Shown one piece after another: positions 1-7,514 of a stretch of 12,014 bases of DNA (position 1 is its first letter; every line of letters starts with the position of its first letter). The stretch is from Microbacteriaceae bacterium. GTDB taxonomy: Bacteria; Actinomycetota; Actinomycetes; Actinomycetales; Microbacteriaceae. Under the pieces are notes generated by a model. It worked only from the letters and a program-made list of their open reading frames with translations, made no database searches and was not told where the DNA came from. The stretch is taken from the NCBI GenBank assembly GCA_029979375.1, contig JAPOHQ010000024.1, forward strand, positions 1 to 12,014, written 5' to 3'. A program made the translations under genes and the position numbers.

Positions 1-2884
1 GGCGCTGCCTCGCTCCATTCATGAGCGAGTCACGAACGCTCCATCCTTGCTTGCGATATTGGTTTACCAGGTCAATCAACACGATCGCGTTGGTGACCAC
101 GATTCCAATCAGCATCAACATACCGATCAGCGCGGGAACACCCAGCGCGGTGTCGGTGAGAAGTAGCAACCCCAATGCTCCCGTTGCTGCGAATGGAATT
201 GAGATGAGCAGCAGCAGCGGCTGGATCAGGCTCGAGAAGGTCGCGACCATCACGATGTAAACGATGGCTACTGCGGCAAGCAGTGCAAGCCCGAGCTGCT
301 GGAAGCTCTCGGCCTGGTCGGCCGCGGCACCACCGATGGAAGCCTCAACACCAACAGGAAGTGAGATTTCACCAAGTCGTTCGGTGACAGCCGCGCTGAT
401 AGCACCAAGGTCGTCGCCCTCGGGGGTCAACTGAACCTCAGCCGTGCGATTGCCTCGCTCGGTGGTGATGGAAGTTGGCTTGAGCACCTCTTCCACACTC
501 GCGAGCTCATCGAGGCGAACCAGTCCGGCAAATGTCGGAATCTGCAGCGCACGAACTTCAGCCAGTGATTCTGGGGCGCTTGCACCAGCGACGAATACCT
601 GAACGTCATCGCCCTCAATGCTCACCACACCGAGCGGAGATGGTCTGAGTTGGGCGGCAACGATGCCTGTCACGGCCGTTTCGGTGAGCAGGTAGCCGGC
701 AGCTTTCTCGCGATCGACCACGATCTCCATGACGCGCTCATCTGCTTCGAGTGTGGTTGAGATTGCGCTGATATTGGCAAGACCATCCATGCCGGAGGCT
801 ATCTTGTCGACCGCCTCCTGCAGCAGGGCGTTATCTGAGGCAAGAACTTGAATGTCGATGGTTTCAGAGGATCCGAACCCACCACCCTGGCTGGTGGTGA
901 TTTCGCTGTCATCCGGGGTTGGGAGGTTGAGAACCTTGGCCTGCAACGCCTCGATGTCTGCCTCCTCATCGGCCTGAACCGTAAAGGCAATGCCACTTGC
1001 TGCAGCGCCAAAAGCGACACGACCGTCAGCAGCGGAGCCAACGGTGGTCTGCACCACGTTCACACCCTCAAGGCCCACCATGAGCTCTTCAAGTTCCTTG
1101 GCGGCCTCATCCTGCTCCTCTAGTGTCGTGCTCGCGGGCATGTTTAGCCGGGCCGTGAACTGGTTAGAGCCGCCTCCATCGATGAAGTTGGTCTTCAAAA
1201 GTGGAACGAGGGAGAAGGTGTAGCCGAGGATCATGAAGGCAGCCAGCAGAGTCAGCCATGGGTGGCGGGTTGTGCCGCGCAGGATTGGAATGTAGCCGCG
1301 CTGCAGGAAGCTCTTCTTCTCACGCTCTTCCTCTTCGATTCGCTGCTTCTTCTCAAAGTTCTTTGGATCAGCCTCCTTGGCTGCCCTGAGCCGCTTCGGC
1401 ATTCTGAGGAACCAGTAGGCAAATACCGGGACAATCGTCAAGCTCACAAGCAGCGAGGCAAGCAGCGCGATTGCAACGGTGAAGGCGAACGGCCTGAACA
1501 GCTCGCCGACCAGTCCGTCGACAAGAGCGATTGGAAGGAACACAGCAACCGTGGTGATGGTGGAGGCGGTAATTGCCCCAGCAACCTCCTTGACCGCCGT
1601 CATGATGGCCTTGCGGCGCTTCTCGCCGTAGCTGAGATGGCGGTTGATGTTCTCGATCACCACGATCGAGTCATCAACTACTCGACCAATCGAAATAGTC
1701 AGCGCACCCAGCGTCAGCAGGTTCAGCGAGTAGTCAGCAACGGAGAGGCCGATGAAGGTTATTAGCACCGAGGTTGGAATTGAAATAGCCGTGATGATGG
1801 TCGACTTGAAGCTCAGAAGGAACACCAAGATAACCAACACAGCCATGGTCAGACCTAGCAGACCCTCTACAGTCAGGTCCTCAATCGACTTCTCAATGAA
1901 TGGGGCCTGGTCAAAGGTAGTGGTGACGGTGACACCACCACCCAGGCCGCTAATCAGCTCGGGGATTAGGTCCTGAACGCCGTGGGACACCGCTACGGAG
2001 TTGCCATCCGGGGTCTTAACAATCGACACTGCTAACGACTCAAGTCCGTTGGTTCTCGCGATCGAATTAACTGGAGCTTCCTCCAGAGTAACTTTGGCTA
2101 CATCTCCGATTGTGACAACGGCCCCAGCGCCAGAGGGCTGCGCTGGAATAACGGGCAGTGACTCGAAAAGCTCCACCGTGTCGACTGCCGAACCGACCTG
2201 AATCGCGATTGAGCCGTCACTATCAACAATCGAACCAACCGGCAGGATCAAGCCGTTTGAGTTGATTGCGGTGACAATGTCGCGCTGCGTTAGGCCGTTC
2301 TGGGCCAGTGCGATCTGGATGAGGTCTAGATTCAGACGCTTCTCTTTAGCGCCTGATACTGCAACGTCGCGGATGCCATCAACCTGCTGAAAAAGTGTTG
2401 GGGCAAGCTCCTCGAGCTTCTTGCCAATTCGTTCGTTGTCGCCGTCGTCGGCACTAACCGCAAGCACGATGATCGGAACTGAGTCAAAGCTTCCAGAGAT
2501 TACCTGCGGCGATGCGTCGCTTGGTAGGACGCTTGAGATACCATCCAGCGCTTCATTCAGCCGACTGGTGGCGTCTTGGGTGGAGGTTCCAAATTCAAAA
2601 GAGACTCGCAGCACCGAAAGACCGGTTGTGGAGGTTACGGAGGTCGATTCGATGCCCTCGAGACCAATTACGGCCTGCTCCAGCGGCCCGGAGACCTGAG
2701 CGTCAACAACCTCTGGTGAAGCTCCGGGGTAAGAGGTCACGATGGCAGCAGATGGAATCTCAATCGAAGGAATCAGCTCTTGCTTGAGTGCTCCGACAGA
2801 GATGAATCCAAAGGCGCCAACAATCAGCGCAACAAGCGCAACCACGGCTCGGTTTTTCAGGGAAAGTTTCGAAAGAATCGACAA
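1..2884 (-). CDS. RND-family efflux transporter permease (HAE1/AcrB-like), 3' end cut by window edge
   Basis: A proton-driven membrane exporter of the resistance-nodulation-division family; the substrate cannot be read from sequence. About 961 codons are visible. An N-terminal membrane helix (residues about 10-29) leads into a large extracytoplasmic loop. TM4 carries the paired aspartates of the proton relay at D404-D405 (GRVVDDSIVV), matching AcrB D407/D408. A charged cytoplasmic linker follows TM6 (about 495-525), then a second large loop and TM7-TM10. In TM10 the position of AcrB K940 is Thr931 (VVTNAIV), as in many Gram-positive SwrC-like permeases. The frame ends just after TM10, so roughly 60-80 residues with TM11-12 lie outside. 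The start is TTG at 2884: an in-frame TAG sits four codons upstream and AGAGG precedes the TTG by six bases. No membrane-fusion adaptor gene is seen beside it. The gene lies 87 bp downstream of putA on the same strand. Confidence 0.93.
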   Translation of the reverse strand, partial: MSILSKLSLKNRAVVALVALIVGAFGFISVGALKQELIPSIEIPSAAIVTSYPGASPEVVDAQVSGPLEQAVIGLEGIESTSVTSTTGLSVLRVSFEFGTSTQDATSRLNEALDGISSVLPSDASPQVISGSFDSVPIIVLAVSADDGDNERIGKKLEELAPTLFQQVDGIRDVAVSGAKEKRLNLDLIQIALAQNGLTQRDIVTAINSNGLILPVGSIVDSDGSIAIQVGSAVDTVELFESLPVIPAQPSGAGAVVTIGDVAKVTLEEAPVNSIARTNGLESLAVSIVKTPDGNSVAVSHGVQDLIPELISGLGGGVTVTTTFDQAPFIEKSIEDLTVEGLLGLTMAVLVILVFLLSFKSTIITAISIPTSVLITFIGLSVADYSLNLLTLGALTISIGRVVDDSIVVIENINRHLSYGEKRRKAIMTAVKEVAGAITASTITTVAVFLPIALVDGLVGELFRPFAFTVAIALLASLLVSLTIVPVFAYWFLRMPKRLRAAKEADPKNFEKKQRIEEEEREKKSFLQRGYIPILRGTTRHPWLTLLAAFMILGYTFSLVPLLKTNFIDGGGSNQFTARLNMPASTTLEEQDEAAKELEELMVGLEGVNVVQTTVGSAADGRVAFGAAASGIAFTVQADEEADIEALQAKVLNLPTPDDSEITTSQGGGFGSSETIDIQVLASDNALLQEAVDKIASGMDGLANISAISTTLEADERVMEIVVDREKAAGYLLTETAVTGIVAAQLRPSPLGVVSIEGDDVQVFVAGASAPESLAEVRALQIPTFAGLVRLDELASVEEVLKPTSITTERGNRTAEVQLTPEGDDLGAISAAVTERLGEISLPVGVEASIGGAAADQAESFQQLGLALLAAVAIVYIVMVATFSSLIQPLLLLISIPFAATGALGLLLLTDTALGVPALIGMLMLIGIVVTNAIVLIDLVNQYRKQGWSVRDSLMNGARQR

Positions 2885-2890
2885 AGGAGA

Positions 2891-2895
2891 CCTCT
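2891..2895 (-). promoter_or_regulatory. Ribosome binding site AGAGG that fixes the TTG start of the RND permease
   Basis: On the minus strand AGAGG lies six bases upstream of the TTG at 2884. An in-frame TAG overlaps its 5' edge (2896-2894), so no upstream start is possible. The first later candidate starts would remove part of the first transmembrane helix. This supports TTG as the true start. Confidence 0.6.
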
Positions 2896-2971
2896 AATGT
2901 TTGTTTCTCTATGACCAACAGGCCAAGAGGGAAGAATACTCCCGATTTGCTAGGAGATTCCTGATAAACGC

Positions 2972-5900
2972 TTAGAGCTTCAAAGACCTGATGTGTCTTG
3001 CGGGATTACCGAAGCGATGAGTTGTAATGCTTACCGCCTGCTCTTTGAAGTAGGGGAGCATCTCGATGATTCCGGATTCGGTCACATCATTCTCATAAAC
3101 GGCAACATCTGGGTTGGCCAGCTCCGCCGCCCACTCCTTGAGGCCGACCACCCTTACCCGGCGGGGAGAGGAGAGGCTGGCAAGCCACTGCTCCTGGCTT
3201 TCAACCCTCACGCTGCAGCCGGCCCTGCCGAGCAGTTGAATCAGCCTCTCGGGTGCGGACTCGATGCTGACTGAAACATCCCGGAGCGAAATCGCAGAGA
3301 TTGCTGAGCGCCAGAGTTCAAACTCTGTTGCCTGGCCGGTAACCCTCAGTTGGCAGTCCGAGCGGAAATAGCGGAGCTGATTGATCTCGGCGGTCAGGCC
3401 ACTGATGTCCTTGGAGCCCGAGAAGTAGTGCTTAAGGGCCGCAAGATCGCTCTGGGCGCTCCTCAGCAAAGAGCCCATCTCTTCGTCTGTGAGCATGGAC
3501 CCAGCAGCAAGAACCAGTGCCTCATTTACCGCAGCAGACTCGATGGCTTCTTCTGCATTGTTTGATGAGCGTTCCCAATCGGTTAGCGCAAAGAGATAGT
3601 TGGGGCCACCTGCCTTGGCTCCAGGCCCCACGGCAGAACGCTTCCAACCGCCAAAGGGTTGGCGCTGCACGATCGCACCTGTGATGCCTCGATTGACATA
3701 GAGATTGCCCGCCTGGACTCTTGCGAGCCAGTCGTTAATCTCGCTCGAACTTAGCGAGTGGATGCCTGCCGTTAGTCCGTAGTCGACGGAGTTCTGCAGC
3801 GCAATTGCGGCCTCGAGGTTTCTTGCCGTCATGATCGACATCACCGGACCGAAATATTCGACGAGGTGGGAGGTTGCCCCCGGCCGAACGTTCTCCCTGA
3901 CTCCGGGTGACCAGAGTTTGCCACTCTCGTCGAGCTCCTTGGGCTCTATAAGCCACTTTTCTCCGCGGTCCAGCTGAGTCAACCCCTGTCTCAGCTTGCC
4001 CTCTGGAGGCGCGATCACAGGGCCCATTTGAGCGGTGGGGTTGGTTGGATGGTCAACCGTCAGCGACTCAACGGCATCCATCAGCTGTCTTCGGAAGCGC
4101 TTCGATTGGGCCACTGAGCCAACCAGAATCACAAGCGAACTGGCAGAGCATTTTTGACCTGCGTGTCCAAAGGCGCTGTAGGCGATGTCCTTGGCTGCCA
4201 GGTCGAAGTCGGCGTGTGGTGTGACGATGATCGCGTTCTTGCCGCTTGTCTCGGCCAGGAGCTTCAGATCCGGCCGGAAGGTTCTAAACAGCTGGGCTGT
4301 CTCGTAGCCACCTGTGAGAATCACCTGGTCAACATCGGGATGTGAAACCAGTTGCTGCCCTAATTCGCGCTCGCCAATGTGAACGGGAATAAAGACGTCC
4401 TCGGGAAGGACCTCTAGGAACAACTCGGCTAGCACGGCGCCGCAACGAGCCGCGGGGCCCGCGGGCTTAAAGACGACCGCCGAACCGGTGGCCAGAGCGG
4501 CGAGAGCGCCGCCGGCAGGAATAGCAATCGGGAAGTTCCACGGGGGAGTTACCAGGGTCACTGGCCTTGGTTTCGGCTTTGCACCAGGGAGTGCGTCTAA
4601 ACGCTTAGCCTGATGCGCGTAGTAGTGGGCGAAATCAATCGCCTCGGAAACTTCAACGTCGACCTGATCAAAGGTCTTACCCGCCTCAGCCATGGCGACC
4701 TCTATCAGGTATTCCCGATTGGTCTCCAGGACGGCCCCGATTTGGTGCAGCAGGGTTGCGCGCTGGGCGCCCGTCAGATTGCCTAGTGCTGGCTGCGCCA
4801 GCTTGGCTTTAGCTACCAGCTCATTGAGTGTTCTGGCATCTCTGACGCTCTGTTTCTCCACCAGCTCGATGCCGATTTCGGTGTTTTCTAGTCGCCTATA
4901 TATCCGCTTTGCCCACTGCCTATTCGCAGCCAGCGAGGGGTCGGTATCAGGGGTGTTCGCAAATCTTTCAAGGGGTATCTGCGGGTCCTGGTTTCTGCGA
5001 TCCTGGAGCCTGTTGGGAATCGGCACCTCGCTGTCCATACGCTCGAGCGAGTCGAGGAATCGACTCTTTTCGATCTCAAAGGAGTCCTCGTAGGCCATTT
5101 CAAAGGCGTTAGAGAGGAAGTTATCCTGCGATGCTCCTTCTTCGAGCCTGCGGATTAGGTAGGCGATTGCGACGTCGAACTCTCGAGAGTCGACAACTGG
5201 CGTGTAGAGCACGAGCTTGCCGACCGTTTCGCTCACGACCCGGGCCTGGTTCGGCGCCATCCCCAGCAGCATCTCGACATCCATGCCCTGCTGCGCTCCG
5301 CGCTGTGAGGCAAGAAGCCAGGCAAAGGCAAGATCAAAGAGGTTGTGCCCGGCAACGCCAACCTGCACGTTCCTTACGCGCTCTTCGGTCAGGGCGTAGT
5401 TCAGAACCCGCTTGTAGTTGGCGTCCGCCTCGCTCTTAGAAGAACCTGTGGCAAGAGGCCAGCCGTGCAGTTCGGCATCCACCCGCTCCATCGGCAGGTT
5501 GGCACCTTTCACAACTCGAACCTTGATCGGAGCCCCGCCATCCAGAACCCTCAGCTCTGCCCATTGCTGCAGGTCGATCATGGCTCGCAGGGCGTCTGGG
5601 AGGTAGGCCTGCAACACAATGCCAGCCTTGAGTCCCCTCAGCTCCTCTCTACCCAAGATCTTCTTGAAGACGGCAATGGTGAGATCGAGGTCGTGATACT
5701 CCTCCATGTCGAGGTTGATGAACTTTTTTGGGGATGCGGCTGCAGCAATTTGGTAGAGCGGCAAAAGGCGAGCAACCACCTCATCTACCGTATGCTCAAA
5801 GGCCCATGGGGAGTGTGGCGCGACTATGGCCGAGACCTTAACCGAGACATACTCGGTTTCCGCCCTCGAGAGAATCTCAGTTATCGCAACGAGGCGCTTG

Positions 5901-6400
5901 TTAGCCTCACGCTTACCTAGCACCGCCTCGCCTAGCAGATTGATGTTCAGAGTGGCCCAGTCAAGCTTCAGTTTTCTTTTTGCTGCATTCAGTTTGCTTC
6001 GCTTGGCATCAATCACTAGGTGTGAGACGAAGCTTCTGAGCACCCTGCGTGCGATAGGGATGATGGGCCAGGGAAACAGCGGCGCAAGATTGGCACCAAG
6101 GGAGAGCAGCGCCCGCAACCCTAGAGGAAGAAACTTGGGTGTTATGGTCCTGAGGCCATAGAGGTTGGTGGCCGCGACCCTCAGATCCTCGGGCCTGATT
6201 ACGCCATCAATAAAGCCGACTGCAAAGTCCAGGCCGTTGGGATCCTGCAGCAAACCCGATAGCCGCTTGGAAGAGATGTTTTCACGCATTTGGGACGACT
6301 GCGCGACCCACTTTTTCACCAAATCAATGGTTGCCTCCACCAGCTCATCACGAGAGGTGACCTGGGGGATCTGAGTTGTTTTTAGCGCCATTACTTCCAC
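2972..6400 (-). CDS. putA: Bifunctional proline dehydrogenase / L-glutamate gamma-semialdehyde dehydrogenase (PutA)
   Basis: Oxidises proline to glutamate in two steps: an FAD-dependent proline dehydrogenase makes P5C, and an NAD-dependent aldehyde dehydrogenase oxidises the semialdehyde. The 1142-residue protein has an N-terminal helical arm (1-170) and a proline dehydrogenase barrel (about 180-440) with DMEEY at 231-235, RVVKGA at 295-300 and the substrate-binding Arg pair R417-R418. The aldehyde dehydrogenase domain spans about 500-945, with PPWNFP at 619-624, general base E717 in AETSG, nucleophile C751 in AGQKCSAS and EYFGPV at 848-853. A tail of about 195 residues resembles the C-terminal aldehyde-dehydrogenase-like domain of type B PutAs. 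Length and order match the actinobacterial class 3B type (Corynebacterium freiburgense PutA, about 1144 residues). There is no N-terminal ribbon-helix-helix, so it should not autoregulate as E. coli PutA does. The frame opens at GTG 6400; ATG at 6391 is an equally possible start, and neither has a good Shine-Dalgarno site. Confidence 0.97.
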   Translation of the reverse strand: MEVMALKTTQIPQVTSRDELVEATIDLVKKWVAQSSQMRENISSKRLSGLLQDPNGLDFAVGFIDGVIRPEDLRVAATNLYGLRTITPKFLPLGLRALLSLGANLAPLFPWPIIPIARRVLRSFVSHLVIDAKRSKLNAAKRKLKLDWATLNINLLGEAVLGKREANKRLVAITEILSRAETEYVSVKVSAIVAPHSPWAFEHTVDEVVARLLPLYQIAAAASPKKFINLDMEEYHDLDLTIAVFKKILGREELRGLKAGIVLQAYLPDALRAMIDLQQWAELRVLDGGAPIKVRVVKGANLPMERVDAELHGWPLATGSSKSEADANYKRVLNYALTEERVRNVQVGVAGHNLFDLAFAWLLASQRGAQQGMDVEMLLGMAPNQARVVSETVGKLVLYTPVVDSREFDVAIAYLIRRLEEGASQDNFLSNAFEMAYEDSFEIEKSRFLDSLERMDSEVPIPNRLQDRRNQDPQIPLERFANTPDTDPSLAANRQWAKRIYRRLENTEIGIELVEKQSVRDARTLNELVAKAKLAQPALGNLTGAQRATLLHQIGAVLETNREYLIEVAMAEAGKTFDQVDVEVSEAIDFAHYYAHQAKRLDALPGAKPKPRPVTLVTPPWNFPIAIPAGGALAALATGSAVVFKPAGPAARCGAVLAELFLEVLPEDVFIPVHIGERELGQQLVSHPDVDQVILTGGYETAQLFRTFRPDLKLLAETSGKNAIIVTPHADFDLAAKDIAYSAFGHAGQKCSASSLVILVGSVAQSKRFRRQLMDAVESLTVDHPTNPTAQMGPVIAPPEGKLRQGLTQLDRGEKWLIEPKELDESGKLWSPGVRENVRPGATSHLVEYFGPVMSIMTARNLEAAIALQNSVDYGLTAGIHSLSSSEINDWLARVQAGNLYVNRGITGAIVQRQPFGGWKRSAVGPGAKAGGPNYLFALTDWERSSNNAEEAIESAAVNEALVLAAGSMLTDEEMGSLLRSAQSDLAALKHYFSGSKDISGLTAEINQLRYFRSDCQLRVTGQATEFELWRSAISAISLRDVSVSIESAPERLIQLLGRAGCSVRVESQEQWLASLSSPRRVRVVGLKEWAAELANPDVAVYENDVTESGIIEMLPYFKEQAVSITTHRFGNPARHIRSLKL

Positions 6401-6435
6401 AACTCTAGGACAGAACAGCGCTCATTTTCGTTCCG

Positions 6436-6443
6436 ATTAGAAT
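6436..6443. promoter_or_regulatory. Overlapping divergent -10 elements for tRNA-Arg and putA
   Basis: The octamer ATTAGAAT holds TAGAAT on the plus strand (6438-6443), nine bases before the tRNA 5' end, and TCTAAT on the minus strand (6441-6436), about 35 bases before the putA start. Each matches TATAAT at five of six positions. No clear -35 TTGACA is seen for either direction, so both promoters are tentative; the tRNA one is better placed. Confidence 0.35.
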
Positions 6444-6452
6444 GGCGTCCGA

Positions 6453-6525
6453 GCCCTCGTAGCTCAGTGGATAGAGCAAGAGCCTTCTAATCTCTTGGTC
6501 GTAGGTTCGATTCCTACCGAGGGCG
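6453..6525 (+). tRNA. tRNA-Arg, anticodon TCT
   Basis: A full cloverleaf can be drawn. The acceptor stem GCCCTCG (6453-6459) pairs with CGAGGGC (6518-6524), and the discriminator is G6525. The D stem is GCTC (6462-6465) with GAGC (6474-6477). The anticodon stem is 6479-6483 with 6491-6495 around the loop CTTCTAA, giving anticodon TCT at 6486-6488, which reads AGA/AGG. The T arm is GTAGG (6501-6505), TTCGATT, CCTAC (6513-6517). The last pair of the anticodon stem (31-39) is a C/T mismatch. CCA is not encoded. The 3' half of this gene, from the anticodon loop on, is repeated 339 bp downstream, so the gene appears to have served as an integration site and to have been kept functional. Confidence 0.95.
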
Positions 6526-6526
6526 C
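6485..6526 (+). repeat. Direct repeat copy 1 (attL-like), inside tRNA-Arg
   Basis: A 42-bp stretch from the anticodon loop to one base past the tRNA 3' end recurs at 6824-6865 with a single T/C difference (6493 versus 6832). Identity beginning in the anticodon loop and running to the tRNA 3' end is the usual arrangement of tyrosine-integrase attachment sites in tRNA genes. This copy completes the functional tRNA. Confidence 0.85.
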
Positions 6527-6527
6527 G

Positions 6528-6785
6528 CTAGCAGCAGCCTTGAATTGGAAGACTCTTTCTTTCGGCAGCCAGATCAAGCTTAGAGTTTTCAACTTCAGCA
6601 ACTACGACCGCGTCCGGGTAGTAGCCATCTGGATATGTTGGGCAAACTGCTGTGAAACCTTGGGTTCTCTTGAGGATGAGCCCCGCAAAGTCTTTTTCTT
6701 GGAGGTAGTCAAGGGCAGCTTGCTGCGACTCAAAAGGCTTCGAACATTTGGTGTAGTTCCACTCACTCACGATTCCAATATACAT
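6528..6785 (-). CDS. Orphan small protein of unknown function (85 aa) inside the tRNA-flanked insert
   Basis: I do not recognise this protein. It starts on ATG and begins MYIGIVSEWNYTKC; it is rich in Tyr and acidic and basic residues and has a C-terminal CC. There is no signal peptide or membrane segment, so it is probably cytosolic. Its middle (about residues 19-60) could form a helix followed by strands, but no domain can be named. It lies wholly between the two tRNA repeats. Its TAG stop is one base from repeat copy 1, just as the lysE-type gene's TAG stop touches copy 2. The start codon sits in the arm of a perfect palindrome, and the AGGGG motif upstream is about 20 bases away, too far for a standard ribosome site. 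It may be real cargo, or an open frame by chance. Confidence 0.42.
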   Translation of the reverse strand: MYIGIVSEWNYTKCSKPFESQQAALDYLQEKDFAGLILKRTQGFTAVCPTYPDGYYPDAVVVAEVENSKLDLAAERKSLPIQGCC

Positions 6786-6800
6786 AGACGACTGTCTATG
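6783..6800. repeat. Perfect 7-bp palindrome over the start codon of the 85-aa ORF
   Basis: CATAGAC (6783-6789) and GTCTATG (6794-6800) are exact inverted copies separated by GACT. The minus-strand ATG of the small ORF is the last three bases of one arm. It could be an operator, a recombination arm site, or an RNA hairpin that hides the start codon. The sequence alone does not decide. Confidence 0.55.
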
Positions 6801-6823
6801 GAAGCCCCTTTCAAGCGAATACT

Positions 6824-6865
6824 TTCTAATCCCTTGGTCGTAGGTTCGATTCCTACCGAGGGCGC
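6824..6865 (+). repeat. Direct repeat copy 2 (attR-like), displaced tRNA-Arg 3' half
   Basis: This copy matches 41 of 42 bases of 6485-6526 and holds anticodon-loop, T-arm and acceptor 3' sequence with no 5' half, so it cannot form a tRNA. The one change (C at 6832) would break an anticodon-stem pair of the tRNA, which fits a copy free of selection. It directly abuts the stop codon of the lysE-type gene (6868-6866). Confidence 0.85.
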
Positions 6866-7498
6866 CTAGTGAGCGATTGCGTCAATAAGCATGTAGCAGC
6901 CAAGCAGAGTGAGCGCCACCCCACCTGCACCCCTGAAGGTTGCAAGTCGCTCAGCTGAAGTGGAAAGCCAATCCCTAGCCTTGCCTGCTGCAACCGCGTA
7001 GACCAGGTCGCTGGCCACACCTATGACACTGAAAATTACCCCCAGAATAAGCATCTGAATGACGATGCTGCCCTCTGCTGGAGAGACAAACTGGGGGAGT
7101 GCTGCGAGGAAGAAGACGAATGTTTTGGCGTTCGTAATGCCAACGATTACGGACTGCCTGAGCACATGGCTGGCAGAACTCTCTTTTTCCTGGGATCCGA
7201 CATCTAGCTTCGCTCTTGACAGAAAAGCGCGGATGCCGAGATAGCAGATCACTAGGGCGCCAATTACCTGAATCGCGAAAAACACCGGCGGATATTGGCT
7301 TATCAGCACTCCAAGACCGAGCGAGACAACAACAATTTGGAGTCCAACGCCGGCGGCATTGCCCAGGACTGAGATGACCGCGGGTCTGGTTCCCAACACA
7401 AGCGCCCTGCCAATTGCAAAGAGGACCGAAGGCCCCGGGACAACGATGATTACCAGGGCAAGGAGTGTGAACCCGAGGATGTTAGCGGCGCTTGGCAC
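6866..7498 (-). CDS. LysE/RhtB-family amino-acid exporter
   Basis: A small inner-membrane exporter, 210 residues, the family's usual size. A first helix (about 6-20) runs into the family signature VVPGPSVLFAIG at about residues 18-29, followed by four or five further hydrophobic segments (about 39-70, 72-92, 115-135, 143-170, 188-207). A charged loop, about 93-108, separates the two halves. The family exports basic or neutral amino acids and related metabolites. Position downstream of argG makes arginine or a relative a fair guess, but the sequence does not prove the substrate. The start is GTG at 7498; the distance from it to PGPS matches relatives, although no Shine-Dalgarno site is visible. 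It begins 16 bases after the deoD stop, so it is probably the last gene of the argG-deoD operon. Its stop codon touches the displaced tRNA fragment. Confidence 0.93.
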   Translation of the reverse strand: MPSAANILGFTLLALVIIVVPGPSVLFAIGRALVLGTRPAVISVLGNAAGVGLQIVVVSLGLGVLISQYPPVFFAIQVIGALVICYLGIRAFLSRAKLDVGSQEKESSASHVLRQSVIVGITNAKTFVFFLAALPQFVSPAEGSIVIQMLILGVIFSVIGVASDLVYAVAAGKARDWLSTSAERLATFRGAGGVALTLLGCYMLIDAIAH

Positions 7499-7514
7499 GG
7501 AGAAACACTATTGC

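Larger units (their letters stand above)
6527..6865. mobile_element. Tiny tRNA-Arg-integrated element or remnant of one
   Basis: The 339-bp unit lies between the intact tRNA-Arg and the lysE-type gene and ends with a second, displaced copy of the tRNA 3' half. That is the footprint left by site-specific integration: the incoming DNA restores the tRNA and pushes the old 3' end to the far side. No integrase, excisionase or transposase is present; the only frame is an 85-codon orphan on the minus strand. By eye the insert is somewhat richer in A+T than the flanking genes. It may be a relic after internal deletion of a larger island, or a small passenger integrated by an integrase acting in trans. 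A plain partial duplication of the tRNA is a weaker alternative, because the sequence upstream of the second copy does not match the tRNA 5' half. Confidence 0.65.

Noticed and set aside
2925..2945. GGGA...TCCC inverted repeat between putA and the RND gene as a terminator.
   Set aside because: The stem is only about four to five pairs and no T run follows on the minus strand, so it is too weak to call.
5345..5920. A 191-codon plus-strand frame opposite putA, with several other long antisense frames (4692-5093, 1262-1765).
   Set aside because: They lie antisense to strongly conserved coding sequence (PutA, RND permease), have no recognisable domain and are the expected shadow frames at this base composition.
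6495..6869. A 124-codon plus-strand frame whose two ends encode the same VVGSIPTEGA peptide.
   Set aside because: The repeated peptide is only the translation of the duplicated tRNA 3' half. The frame begins within the tRNA gene and has no protein features.
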